Shown one piece after another: positions 50,548 to 59,770 of a stretch of 64,000 nucleotides of DNA; position 1 is the stretch's first letter; every line of letters starts with the position of its first letter. Source of the DNA: Alphaproteobacteria bacterium (GTDB lineage: Bacteria; Pseudomonadota; Alphaproteobacteria; GCA-016699305); the NCBI GenBank assembly GCA_016699305.1, contig CP064970.1, positions 1,798,001 through 1,862,000 on the forward strand. The letters run 5' to 3'. Under the pieces are notes generated by a model. That model saw only the letters and a list, made by a program, of their open reading frames with translations. It was not told the origin of the DNA and made no database searches. The position numbers and the translations under genes were made by a program.

Positions 50548-52319
50548 GGGGTTGGCTCCTTCATTGTTTCGTTAGGCTGCTTGGGTTTATAGAACTCGCT
50601 GTGCTGGTGGTAGTAGCCAAGAGCGAACAAGGCCTGTTCTCCGGCAGAGAGCGCTGTCGGATAGGGATCTTCTGCGGGTGACATCAGCGCGAATATCTCC
50701 GCAACCTGCTTTTCAAGATATATTTTGTGTCCTGGCGGCTTCTGCTTTCTAAGTTTGGCAAGATGTCTGGCCGATCCCTGATCCAGCAAAGCGAAGACTT
50801 TGCGTGGTTGCGCTGAAGCTGCGCTGTAGAACTTGTCTTTGACGGTTGCGTTGAGATTATCTCCAAGGGCTTCCGACTGAATACGCTCATAGAACGCGAA
50901 CAGCCGTCCCAGCAGATAACCTTTGTTTCTGTTGTCGGGATCAAGTGCCACAGGGGCCTCCTTTGATTTGAAGTTACGCACAAGAACAGCCTTGAGCATT
51001 GCGATGCGCCGCGTGTTGATTTCCTTATCCGCACGGATGCGCATCAGCACATTTGTTAGAAGAGCCATGGGGTAGGCCGTCCCCGTCAGAATGGACCGCA
51101 TCCACTCTCCCGCAATATGCGGTGGCACATTTTTCGACTTTCGCTGCACCGCCAATTCCAAAAGATAGTGCCACAAACTGGAAACGTCATTCCGGCCCGA
51201 TGGCTCAATGCGCATATCCGCCAGGAACTTTTGATAGTTTTCAACAAGCGTGCCGAAATCATCCTCAAACCAATATCGGATGGATATACGGGCCGCATTG
51301 GGTGCCAGACCGAGAACGAAAAACCGCACACCTTCGCTTAGCTCTGGTGCTGTTTCAGTCAGGGGCTTGCCCTGCCGAATGTTTTCCAAAATGGGCTTGA
51401 TTTCATCTCTAGCCACGACGGCTGTATCCACCTCAAACAAAGATGCCGCCACGTCTTCAGCCTCTTCCGCTACTTTCGCGTTCGAGGCATCGGCCCAAAA
51501 TACGGTGGAAGCATCCCCGATCTGGATACGGTTATGACTGCCTTTTTCTAGATACTTGTTCAGTGCCGTTGTATAGGCAAAGGTCGCCGCTTCGGAAATG
51601 GGGGCATTGTCGCCCTTTTGATGGCCGTAGGATTTGAAGGCGTCCTCGTTGAAACATACAATCGAGCCGCCAGATGATTGGCCACCCCACACACCTTTGA
51701 TGCTCGGGTGCAATCGGGCGATCGAGCCTTTTTCGCCCGACACCAGACACACCGCCTTTGTCTTATCTCCTTCAGATAACAGTTTCGCCCATGCTTGCCG
51801 CGCCGCCGGGTGGTCATGCAGGTAGATTTCGGATAATCTGTCGTTCTCTAAAGTAAAAACGATATTTTGGTCCAGCATGGCGCTTTTAAGATCATCTGGC
51901 CAATCGGCCTGCTGGAATCTCTCGGGCGTCCATTGTCGCAAGAACGCGCATAAAGCCTGAAGCCCTTCGTCGCCAGAGTTCTTCAATGCCTCCATATGGA
52001 AATCCGTAAAAGCCTGATGCTCGGCCTTGGACCGCTTGTCTTCCTTCGCCGTCACTCCCAAAACATAAGATGTTTTATCCCACAGAAACTTCGGCTTGAT
52101 TCCAGAGGCACTTTTGTAGGGCTGGGGAACATACATAAATCGGGGAACCGGCTTCTTGCCTGATTGATCGCGAAGATCGCGCGGCGCACTTGCCATCGAA
52201 CCGTCCGGATTCAAGGAAATGACAAAACTGACTTTCTCGTTGGAATATCCAAAGACGGGCACCTGATGATGGATGGCCAGTCTTTCATAAGCCCGGTTCA
52301 GTGAAGCCAGAATAGTCAT
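50544..52319 (-). CDS. cas8c: Cas8c (Csd1) large subunit
   Basis: This 591-residue I-C large subunit recognises the PAM. It starts MTILASLNRAYERLA, a usual Csd1 N-terminus, with GGAGA seven bases upstream, so I do not use the 74 extra residues open before it. Other landmarks are WGGQSSGGSIVCFNEDAFKS and the C-terminal FAFYERIQSEAL and YYHQHSEFYKP. Start overlaps cas5 (ATGA-type). Confidence 0.95.
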   Translation of the reverse strand: MTILASLNRAYERLAIHHQVPVFGYSNEKVSFVISLNPDGSMASAPRDLRDQSGKKPVPRFMYVPQPYKSASGIKPKFLWDKTSYVLGVTAKEDKRSKAEHQAFTDFHMEALKNSGDEGLQALCAFLRQWTPERFQQADWPDDLKSAMLDQNIVFTLENDRLSEIYLHDHPAARQAWAKLLSEGDKTKAVCLVSGEKGSIARLHPSIKGVWGGQSSGGSIVCFNEDAFKSYGHQKGDNAPISEAATFAYTTALNKYLEKGSHNRIQIGDASTVFWADASNAKVAEEAEDVAASLFEVDTAVVARDEIKPILENIRQGKPLTETAPELSEGVRFFVLGLAPNAARISIRYWFEDDFGTLVENYQKFLADMRIEPSGRNDVSSLWHYLLELAVQRKSKNVPPHIAGEWMRSILTGTAYPMALLTNVLMRIRADKEINTRRIAMLKAVLVRNFKSKEAPVALDPDNRNKGYLLGRLFAFYERIQSEALGDNLNATVKDKFYSAASAQPRKVFALLDQGSARHLAKLRKQKPPGHKIYLEKQVAEIFALMSPAEDPYPTALSAGEQALFALGYYHQHSEFYKPKQPNETMKEPTP

Positions 52320-52981
52320 CGGCAAATCTCCGACGAATTGGGTGCCGGAACCCTTACCACGCCCGCATCCAGCTTGGCCCGGAAGAACATGGAGGCGCGA
52401 TCCCCGGCATGATTGATATCCCACAGCATAAAGCCAAGGTCGCGGGTCTCGCTGATCGCTGGCGGAATGGAGTCCTCGGGCTCTAGCAGGGAAAACCGTG
52501 CTGGAAATTCGCGCGTTCCCAAACAGGGTTGATGAAAACATTGGCCCTTGCGCGCGCGGCGATGAAAGATATCCAGATGTTTGCCGGGCGTATCTTCCGC
52601 GCCTTTGCTCGACGTAAAATCGAAATGCGCCTCGATGACATAGGCAACATCAACAAGGAGAGTCGAAGCGCGTTGCTGACGATCCTCATCGACAGCAAGA
52701 TGTAGCCCTTCCAGACTGCCGCGTTTCATGGCCGTCTTGACCTTGCCTTCTTGAATTTTATGCCCCACTTCATTGCGGCGAATGGATTGGAAACGGATGG
52801 GCCTTAGCACATGAATGGCGTCAATCACCCAAGTGATGGCAGGTTTCCAGTGAATGGCCTCCAAAATCCCCCGCGCGGCTGAAGGAGTCATCACGTCATA
52901 AGATACGCGCTCCACCTTCATCTCGGGCCGCGTGAACAAGGCGCGATCACCACTGACGTGAAGCCTGATACCTTGGGTCAT
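52316..52981 (-). CDS. cas5: Cas5c crRNA-processing subunit
   Basis: This 221-residue RAMP protein starts MTQGIRLHVSGDRALFTRPE, then KVERVSYDVMTPSAARGILE, both standard for Cas5d/c. In type I-C, which lacks Cas6, this subunit cuts the pre-crRNA at each repeat. ATG 52981 follows GGGAGACGGACC. It lies 11 bp after the Cas3 stop. Confidence 0.95.
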   Translation of the reverse strand: MTQGIRLHVSGDRALFTRPEMKVERVSYDVMTPSAARGILEAIHWKPAITWVIDAIHVLRPIRFQSIRRNEVGHKIQEGKVKTAMKRGSLEGLHLAVDEDRQQRASTLLVDVAYVIEAHFDFTSSKGAEDTPGKHLDIFHRRARKGQCFHQPCLGTREFPARFSLLEPEDSIPPAISETRDLGFMLWDINHAGDRASMFFRAKLDAGVVRVPAPNSSEICR

Positions 52982-52992
52982 GGTCCGTCTCC

Positions 52993-55212
52993 CTAAAAGA
53001 TCGTCTCGTTCAACACATCGGCATCTTCCCATATCAAGCCGATTTCCGGCTGATACAGGCTGGCATCTGTCAGCACCGCGAACTGAGTGCCCCATAAATC
53101 TTCCCGATGCAGTTGTACGCGCCCATTCCGCTGGAGATTTTCAAAATCCCGTGGCGGAACCTGAACAATAAAAGTTTGAAGTTCACGGGCCGCTTTTCCC
53201 GCCGATGCATCGGAAGAATTCAAGCGACCCAAAATATCCGCAACCGCAGGATCCCCGGGGATGATGATGGGACGTAAGCCGCTTTCGATCATTTGGAATG
53301 CCTCAGCCACGGTTCTATAGGCGCATGAAGGACGGCCCTCGCTGATGCTGAACTGTTCCAGAATCTTTTTCTGGTCCAGTTGGCCAGCACCCTTACGCCA
53401 AAAAACTTCCGAAAAGTAATCATTAATCGCATCGCGTGACAACCAGTAATTGTGTTTATCGGCAATCGCTGCGAAATCAGCCGCCAATTGCGCAATCTCA
53501 GGCGGGGGCTTATGCTCTGCAGACTTAAAGACAGTTACGATGCTTTCTTCATGTGAATGTTTTCCTTCCCGGTTACATCGGCCTGCTGCCTGCGCGATCT
53601 GATCAAGACCGGCCTCGGCCCGCCATACACACGGAAAATCAATATCCACACCCGCTTCGATCAGAGACGTGGCGATCAGTCGGCATGGAGCATCCGCTTT
53701 TAACGTATCTTTGACGCGCTGTAATATCGCGCGTCGATCTCTGGCGCATTGCCGTGTGGTCAAATGCACCACGCCGTCAAGCCCCGCTTCAGTAGCCATG
53801 CGGTGCAGTCTCAAAGCGTGCTTGCGTGTGTTGACGATAACTAAGCCTTGCTGGTGATCGCGTAGAGCCGCGATCAAATGAGCGTCACTCCATTCCCCTT
53901 CCCGAGTGATGGTGACACGTTTGAGTTGACTAAAAAGTCCATCAGGATCAGGAGCCAATTCCCGTCCCTCCAGATCAAGGCCGCCATGCTTGAATGTGCG
54001 TTTGTCGAAAGCGGGCTGAGTTGCGGTACACAGCACAACACTGACCTTGTAATTTTTGGCCAATTCATCCAGTGCCGCCAAACATGGGCGAAGATAACGC
54101 AGCGGCAGAGTTTGAACTTCATCAAGAATAAGGACGCTATGGGCCAAATTGTGCAGTTTGCGACAACGAGACGGACGATTGGCAAAGAGACTCTCAAACA
54201 ACTGGACATTGGTTGTTGCGATCACCGGTGCGGCCCAATCTTCCATGGCCAGGCGCAGCTTGTCGCGTTGTTCATAATCCGCGAAGCGATCTTCCTCAAT
54301 TGAAGCGTGGTGTTCCAAAACATGGCCTTCACCCAGAACATCCCTGAAGATGGTGGCGCTTTGATCAATGATGGAGGTAAAGGGTATGGCATAAATAATA
54401 CGGCGCAGATTATGGGCTTTGGCATGATCCAGGGCAAAGCCCAGCGAAGCCAGAGTCTTGCCGCCACCAGTAGGTACCGTCAGCGTAAACAGGCCAGGGT
54501 CCATCATCGCCTTGGCTCGAACATGTTTTAATATATCCTGTCGCAAGTTGTTTATCGGTCCGGGGCGTTCCTGTAACTTGGACATATGCGCGTCAAACCG
54601 GCAGATCAGTTCATCAGCACATTGACGAAGATCCGGCCACGCGCGATCAATTGTTTTCTGCGCGTGTGTCGCATGGAACCGCTCGGTATCTTTGAAATCC
54701 GCGTCCACCAAACACGAAAAAATCATCCGACCGAGAAACGCCAGCTGAAAAGCCGCGCAAGTTTTGTCTTTTGATAGGTGGGGAAGACCAACCCATAAAG
54801 GGCCAACTTCATTTTTTATTTCGTGCTGCCATGCCTCGTCCAAAATCTCTGCATCACTTTTTAGACGCCGCCGCAATTCATCGGGGTCAGCAAGTCCCGC
54901 ATGATGCCCAGCGATCGCGTAAGACAGCAGTTCCGCGATGACTAAGTCGCTTTGACCTTTTGTGCGGTTTCGTATCTCCCTTGCGCCGGCCGTTGAGTGG
55001 TCAACGCGCTCTTGTGAACCAGACAGACGACCCTGAAACTTAGATGTATATTTCCCAAGGTCATGCCATAGACCGGCCATCATGCCGGCATTTTCCGCCC
55101 CGAACTCTCGGGCAAATTCGGCCGCCAATGCCCCGGTTGCTTGCAGGTGATCTTGAAGCGTGTGCCATTGAGACTTGTCTGGCTGATCAACCAGACTGTG
55201 CGCATAAAACAT
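52993..55212 (-). CDS. cas3: Cas3 helicase-nuclease
   Basis: This 739-residue effector has an N-terminal HD nuclease (YAHSL, WHDLGKY, AIAGHHAG) and a superfamily 2 helicase (TVPTGGGKTLASL, LDEVQTLP, CTATQP, NTRKHA, EAGVDIDF, QAAGRCNREG). It degrades DNA marked by Cascade. ATG 55212 has GGGAGACGCTTC before it, the same ribosome site as cas5; the 167 residues open upstream are not Cas3-like. As first gene of the operon its promoter must be in 55213-55435, where I see no other gene. Confidence 0.96.
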   Translation of the reverse strand: MFYAHSLVDQPDKSQWHTLQDHLQATGALAAEFAREFGAENAGMMAGLWHDLGKYTSKFQGRLSGSQERVDHSTAGAREIRNRTKGQSDLVIAELLSYAIAGHHAGLADPDELRRRLKSDAEILDEAWQHEIKNEVGPLWVGLPHLSKDKTCAAFQLAFLGRMIFSCLVDADFKDTERFHATHAQKTIDRAWPDLRQCADELICRFDAHMSKLQERPGPINNLRQDILKHVRAKAMMDPGLFTLTVPTGGGKTLASLGFALDHAKAHNLRRIIYAIPFTSIIDQSATIFRDVLGEGHVLEHHASIEEDRFADYEQRDKLRLAMEDWAAPVIATTNVQLFESLFANRPSRCRKLHNLAHSVLILDEVQTLPLRYLRPCLAALDELAKNYKVSVVLCTATQPAFDKRTFKHGGLDLEGRELAPDPDGLFSQLKRVTITREGEWSDAHLIAALRDHQQGLVIVNTRKHALRLHRMATEAGLDGVVHLTTRQCARDRRAILQRVKDTLKADAPCRLIATSLIEAGVDIDFPCVWRAEAGLDQIAQAAGRCNREGKHSHEESIVTVFKSAEHKPPPEIAQLAADFAAIADKHNYWLSRDAINDYFSEVFWRKGAGQLDQKKILEQFSISEGRPSCAYRTVAEAFQMIESGLRPIIIPGDPAVADILGRLNSSDASAGKAARELQTFIVQVPPRDFENLQRNGRVQLHREDLWGTQFAVLTDASLYQPEIGLIWEDADVLNETIF

Positions 55213-55435
55213 GAAGCGTCTCCCAAAGGGTATGTTTGTTTGCAGTGTCTCATCCAAAGTATGCTTTTTGTCAAATCCACGCGGGGCGCGGCGTCGCTTC
55301 ATCGCCTTGGAACGCGACGGCGTGTTTGTGCGGGCTAGATAGAAAGGTGTCTGGCAGACATTTTTGATGCAGACAAAAGACGCCGATTTGAGGCAAAATC
55401 CCATCATGCTCGCAAGAGATGGGCGGATGATCCCG

Positions 55436-56533
55436 CTACGGTGCCTTGACCCTATCCTTGACTCTATAGCGCGTGGCGCGGCTTTCTCCGGTGCGATCCA
55501 AGCGTTTAAGATCGACAAGTTTCTTGATGATCGCCTCGATCGTGCGCGGCGGGAAACCAAGAGCCTCCACAGCCATCTTGCGCGTGAAGGTTTTATCGGC
55601 AAGGCCGTTCGCCCACTGCCACAGGGCAAGTTGTTTTTCCGAGAGCGTATCCTCGATCCTGTCGCCTTCCAAAAGGGCCAGAGCCTTCTGGGCCTGCAGT
55701 CGCATGATGGCAAAGAAGAACGTCAGCCACGGCGTCATGTTCTCGGCATCCGACTTCCGTGTGCTCTGCGTTTTATTGAGCGCAAGATAGTAATCGACCT
55801 TGTTGTCCTCAACGAGGCGTTCATGCGATACGACTTTCGCAAAGTCGTATCCTTGGCGCAAAAGCATAAGGTTTGTCAGCAGGCGGCTCGTGCGCCCGTT
55901 GCCATCTTGAAAAGGATGAATGGCCAGATATTCGAACAGAAAATTGGCGGTCAGGATCAACGGGTGCTTAAACTTTGCTTCGGTGGCCCAGTTGTACCAG
56001 TCGCATAGTTCGTGCACTTCCTTGGGGGTCAGATGCGGCGGCGTGGGATCGAAAATGATGCCCACCAGATTGCCGCTTTGATCCTTGGCCTCGACGCGGC
56101 TCGGGCCGAACTTGTATTGCCCCAAATGGCCGCGATCCTTGTCTGAGTGACGCAGCATATCGCGATGCATCTGGAGGATCGTGGACTCCTTGACGGGAAT
56201 GGCGTCAAAGTCCGTGAAGATCGTCTGCAAGACTTCGATGTAGCCCGCCACTTCCTGCTCGTCGCGGGTCTTGAACTTTTTGATGTGCATATTGCGGTAG
56301 AGCGCTTCGACTTGCGCATCGGTCAGGCGGTTGCCTTCGATACGGTTTGACGCGCCCGCCGAGGTGACGATGACCGACTGTGTCAGGCGCTCAATGGTTT
56401 GCGGGATCAGCGTATCCGTGATGCGCCAAACTTTTTTGACGGCGTCAATCTCGGCAATGGCTGAAAAGACGGTCTCGGCATCGGTGGCCGATAACGCCAA
56501 TCTCTTGCTCAGACGGAAATCTGCCCAGTTCAT
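55436..56533 (-). CDS. Fic family protein with N-terminal inhibitory motif
   Basis: This 365-residue protein has a Fic_N-type start with TSAGASNRIEGN, which matches the class II inhibitory motif (S/T)xxxE(G/N). The Fic core HPFQDGNGRTSR lies near residue 208, and a winged-helix C-terminus follows (AVEALGFPPRTIEAIIKKLV). The intact active site predicts AMP transfer to a protein target, held in check by the inhibitory Glu. The start at 56533 is preceded by GGGG. Three phased repeats just upstream may be operator sites. Confidence 0.9.
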   Translation of the reverse strand: MNWADFRLSKRLALSATDAETVFSAIAEIDAVKKVWRITDTLIPQTIERLTQSVIVTSAGASNRIEGNRLTDAQVEALYRNMHIKKFKTRDEQEVAGYIEVLQTIFTDFDAIPVKESTILQMHRDMLRHSDKDRGHLGQYKFGPSRVEAKDQSGNLVGIIFDPTPPHLTPKEVHELCDWYNWATEAKFKHPLILTANFLFEYLAIHPFQDGNGRTSRLLTNLMLLRQGYDFAKVVSHERLVEDNKVDYYLALNKTQSTRKSDAENMTPWLTFFFAIMRLQAQKALALLEGDRIEDTLSEKQLALWQWANGLADKTFTRKMAVEALGFPPRTIEAIIKKLVDLKRLDRTGESRATRYRVKDRVKAP

Positions 56534-56552
56534 GAATGACCCCATATGGCCT

Positions 56553-56579
56553 ATGTGAGATTATGTGAGTAAATGTGAG
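56553..56579 (+). repeat. Three 10-bp-phased ATGTGAG repeats before fic
   Basis: ATGTGAG occurs at 56553-56559, 56563-56569 and 56573-56579, each exactly one helical turn apart. The set begins 20 bp upstream of the Fic start. It is a probable multi-site operator, perhaps for the winged-helix tail of the Fic protein itself. Confidence 0.6.
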
Positions 56580-56604
56580 AAAAATCAAGGAATGCTAACA
56601 AAAC

Positions 56605-56630
56605 AAAGACTTGCAACATTGCAAGTCTTT
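56605..56630. repeat. Perfect 12-bp palindrome in the fic upstream region
   Basis: AAAGACTTGCAA and TTGCAAGTCTTT are separated only by CA. The stem could form a hairpin in RNA of either strand; on the plus strand it is followed by GAAATCTTTTGAG. It could be a terminator or an operator. Confidence 0.5.
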
Positions 56631-57029
56631 GAAATCTTTTGAGTCCTTCCTGGCGGAAAACCTATATGGGCGCGGGCGCAGCGTGGGAGTTTTCTAGCGT
56701 CTGCGCGCAAAAACGGGTTACAGGCCGGACGGTTACATGCGCGCCGCATCACGCAAGGCCGCGTGTTCCCAATAGATTGACGGTTTTCTTCCATGTAACC
56801 GCAGCATGTAAAATGCCGACCGGAGCATGTTTGCCATTCACGGCCTCTCACGGCCTCCGGCAGTCGTTCTAACCGTGCCGTTGCTCCGGTCCATTCGCGC
56901 CCGAATCGCATAATCCTTCATCAACGCCTCTATCGCCCACGCATCTTGAACTCCTTGGCGTGCTTTTCTTTCGTGTCTTTGACGCTCTATGCCCCTTTCC
57001 TCTACTTTAGGGGCGAAACTCAACCTCAG
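56631..57029. other. Intergenic region without a supported gene
   Basis: Short frames exist on both strands but none has a good start and protein-like content. The segment probably holds the end of the transcript of the following minus-strand gene and the fic promoter. Confidence 0.4.
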
Positions 57030-58214
57030 CTACTGTCTCAACGTGGGGCCAGCACCCCGAGCGACTCGATGAATGCGCCTCGTGTCCCCGTCAGTGCGAC
57101 TCTGCCGAGATGTCGAAATGGTCGAAACATTGCCTGCTTGTGCTGCTTGCTGCACTGCGCATTGTTCCCGCTTAAAACGCTCAGCCGCTCTTTGACGGCG
57201 TTCCACTTGATCCTTGAGAGCTTTTGCCGCATCGGCGATGACGTTTTTCTTCTGTTCTTCGGTCAGAAGGTGATTGTCTCGAACGATCAGGCCAAAGCCG
57301 CGGCACATTATTCGCTGCTTTTGTATATTTGAGTCATCGTAGCAGCGACCTAGGAACAACTCCTTCAATTCCACCATCTTATCTGCCCGTCTTTGTGCCA
57401 GAGACTTTTCATGAGCCTTCTCTGCTTCTTGCTTGGCCCGATTCTGCTGGACCTCGACTCCTTGAACTTCTCGAAAGATGGGAACAATGCTCTTATGGGT
57501 GAATTCAATGATCCGTGCACTCGCTTGGGATTGATTTCTGTCCATTTTTCCCGCCGCGTTTCGTGTCACATAACGAGCACGGAAGGCGTCCATGACGGTC
57601 TGCAGCACATTTTCAGCCGCAGGGACACCCAGTGTTTGCTGATATATTTGGACCACATGTCGCAGACCATTCCCCATCATGCGATCAAGCTGATTCATTC
57701 CATCGCCGCCTTGCCGGATCGCCTGTTCCGTCTTTCGCTCGTACAAATCCACGAAAGCCTCGGGGCTAAGCTTGAGGGTTTCCTGCGCCTGCCTGAGATT
57801 TTCTTGCTCATGGGCGGCGTCGATCTGGACGATCATCGCCTTGGACGATGATTTATTCTGATAGGTCAAGCGGTCGATGCGGTGCGCGAAACGCTCCTTC
57901 ATGCTTGGGTCCAAGACCATGGCATCGCGTACGCAAGCGGCCACATCATTATAAACGCCCCTTCGAATATCCAGCGATGTCCGGCCCGGTCCTTTGGCGC
58001 GTGCTCGTTCCAAATAGGCCAACGAGCCATGCACCATCTGCTCGATCATCTCCACGCCCTTTTCGGGGCGGCCCAACATGGTCGCTGCACCCATGGCGCG
58101 TCCCAAAGTCCGGCGCATATCTTTCTTATGCGCGCGCAATGCGACTCGGGCCAAGCGGTCGCTGTGCGGGAAGATGTCCGATATCCCCACCAAAACTCGT
58201 GTCATCAAGTTCAT
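57030..58214 (-). CDS. Unrecognised helical protein
   Basis: This 394-residue basic protein is almost entirely helical with charged segments (EVQQNRAKQEAEKAHEKSLA, RRADKMVELKELFLG). It has no signal peptide or membrane segment. ATG 58214 has AAGGAG ten bases upstream. The end is Gln/Arg/Ser-rich and looks disordered. No family comes to mind; repeated helices with Arg/Lys may suggest RNA or protein scaffolding. It stands as a single gene between an intergenic gap and hsp20. Confidence 0.65.
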   Translation of the reverse strand: MNLMTRVLVGISDIFPHSDRLARVALRAHKKDMRRTLGRAMGAATMLGRPEKGVEMIEQMVHGSLAYLERARAKGPGRTSLDIRRGVYNDVAACVRDAMVLDPSMKERFAHRIDRLTYQNKSSSKAMIVQIDAAHEQENLRQAQETLKLSPEAFVDLYERKTEQAIRQGGDGMNQLDRMMGNGLRHVVQIYQQTLGVPAAENVLQTVMDAFRARYVTRNAAGKMDRNQSQASARIIEFTHKSIVPIFREVQGVEVQQNRAKQEAEKAHEKSLAQRRADKMVELKELFLGRCYDDSNIQKQRIMCRGFGLIVRDNHLLTEEQKKNVIADAAKALKDQVERRQRAAERFKREQCAVQQAAQAGNVSTISTSRQSRTDGDTRRIHRVARGAGPTLRQ

Positions 58215-58409
58215 GGTCGCTTGCTCCTTAATGCTCCGACATTTCTGCCGCTAATGTGGCAGAAATGGAAGATATTGTGAACACATACACGCATATACCA
58301 TTATGCGCTGGAATCACCCCCGCTAAGAATAGCGGCATTTTATGTATGAATCGTAATTATTTTTATTTGCATGGGCGTATTGGAGATGATGTTAAGCGTC
58401 CATTCGTTT

Positions 58410-58874
58410 CTATAACTTGTCTCTACGCGCTTCCTCTATCGCCTTGCTCAAAGGCGTGCTGGGGCCTTTATGAATTGGCACGTTGGTGACTTTGGGCTGC
58501 GGGATGGGGCGGTCTAGGTCAATATGCAGCAGGCCGTTATCCAATGTGGCCTCGGCGATCAGAATACCCTCGGCCAGCATAAAACAGCGTTGGAAGGGCC
58601 GTGCGGCGATGCCTCGGTGCAGATAGACGCGATCTTCCGGACATTCGGGGTGCTTGCCGCGGATGATCAGCTGATTATCCTCGGCCTGAACGCATAAATC
58701 ATCCAGCGAGAACCCCGCCACGGCCAAGGTGATGCGCAACCGCGTTTCGCTGAGTTGTTCGATGTTATAGGGCGGATAGCCATCGCTGGCCTTGGCCACG
58801 CGCTCGAGACTGCGTTCGAGGTGATCAAAGCCAAGCAGAAAGGGGCTGCTGAATAAAGAAATGCGTGTGGACAT
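58410..58874 (-). CDS. Small heat shock protein, Hsp20/IbpA family
   Basis: This 154-residue chaperone holds unfolded proteins. The N-terminus is MSTRISLFSSPFLLGFDHLE, then the alpha-crystallin domain with PPYNIEQLSETRLRITLAVA, GFSLDDL, LIIRGKH and RPFQRCFMLAEGI (the conserved FxRxFxL-like region). ATG 58874 has AAGGAAACC upstream; the 43 codons open before it are not family-like. A CTTGAC box upstream may belong to a heat-shock promoter. Confidence 0.92.
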   Translation of the reverse strand: MSTRISLFSSPFLLGFDHLERSLERVAKASDGYPPYNIEQLSETRLRITLAVAGFSLDDLCVQAEDNQLIIRGKHPECPEDRVYLHRGIAARPFQRCFMLAEGILIAEATLDNGLLHIDLDRPIPQPKVTNVPIHKGPSTPLSKAIEEARRDKL

Positions 58875-58934
58875 GGTTTCCTTCGGATTCTTGGTCAAGG
58901 GCTGTTTTTTGAAGATCATCGTCAGCCTAGGGCA

Positions 58935-58964
58935 AAATGCAGTAGGCCGAGGCTTGGCGTCAAG
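58935..58964 (-). promoter_or_regulatory. Possible heat-shock promoter of hsp20
   Basis: CTTGAC at 58964-58959 on the minus strand resembles the alphaproteobacterial RpoH -35 box. A matching -10 is not clear (CTACTG or CATTTT downstream). Low confidence. Confidence 0.3.
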
Positions 58965-59089
58965 GGGCTGTATGTCCGGTGCGTTGCTTGCCAGATGGGA
59001 CAAGAGGGGTTAATGAAGAAAGGGAACAATCCTCGTCCCTTTTGCAGGGATGAGCGGTATCGCTTTCATCAAGCAAAGGAGCCAAAGTC

Positions 59090-59572
59090 ATGACCATCAA
59101 GATCGGTGACCGAATCCCCTCGACCATATTGAAATGCCTCACGGAAGACGGATTACAAGATGTCCGCACCGAAGAGCTGTTTGAGGGTAAGACAGTGCTG
59201 TTCGGGGTTCCTGGTGCATTCACGCCGACTTGCTCGGCCAAGCATCTGCCCGGCTACATCATTAAGACGGATGAATTCCGTGCCAAGGGCGTCCGCGCGA
59301 TCATGTGCTTGTCGGTGAACGATCCCTTTGTGATGCAAGCCTGGGCCAAGAGCGCCCAAGCGGACGATAAGATCACCATGCTGGCCGATGGCAACGGCAC
59401 TTTGACCAAGGCGTTGGGGCTGGAGATGGACGGGACGCCCTATGGCCTTGGCATCCGTTGCCAACGTTTTGCCCTGGTCGCTCAAGATGGAGTGGTTACC
59501 CAATTGGCGATCGAACAACCAGGCGGCTTTGAAGTCTCAAGCGCCGAGGCGGTATTGAAGCTGGTGGGATAA
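59090..59572 (+). CDS. Peroxiredoxin, Prx5 type
   Basis: This 160-residue thiol peroxidase reduces H2O2 and organic peroxides. The active site PGAFTPTCSAKHLPGY places the peroxidatic Cys at residue 48. Further Prx5 marks are CLSVNDPFVMQAWAK and DGNGTLTKALGLEMD. The ribosome site AAGGAG is strong. A terminator follows. It is transcribed away from hsp20. Confidence 0.95.
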   Translation: MTIKIGDRIPSTILKCLTEDGLQDVRTEELFEGKTVLFGVPGAFTPTCSAKHLPGYIIKTDEFRAKGVRAIMCLSVNDPFVMQAWAKSAQADDKITMLADGNGTLTKALGLEMDGTPYGLGIRCQRFALVAQDGVVTQLAIEQPGGFEVSSAEAVLKLVG

Positions 59573-59600
59573 CTTTCTCTAAGTCAGGTCACTCAACGAA

Positions 59601-59630
59601 AAAGGCCGGTCCTGCGTGGGCCGGCCTTTT
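59601..59630 (+). terminator. Terminator after the peroxiredoxin gene
   Basis: AAAGGCCGG pairs with CCGGCCTTT, followed by a T-run. The flanking A-run makes it work in both directions, so it also fits the end of the convergent tRNA/rpsD transcript. Confidence 0.88.
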
Positions 59631-59638
59631 GGTTATCT

Positions 59639-59714
<76 letters not shown>

Positions 59715-59770
59715 ACGGGCCACAGCGGAAACGTGTTCTCTCCGCTGCGACCGTATTGTACTGACCCAGA

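Noticed and set aside
55213..55713. 167-residue N-terminal extension of Cas3
   Set aside because: The extension is Arg/Ser-rich and overlaps the Fic gene's DNA. The ATG at 55212 has a good ribosome site and the proper Cas3 N-terminus.
55364..56008. 214-codon plus-strand frame
   Set aside because: Antisense to the Fic gene, which carries a complete active-site motif.
56585..56911. 108-codon minus-strand frame upstream of fic
   Set aside because: No ribosome site, odd composition and no domain. Treated as intergenic.
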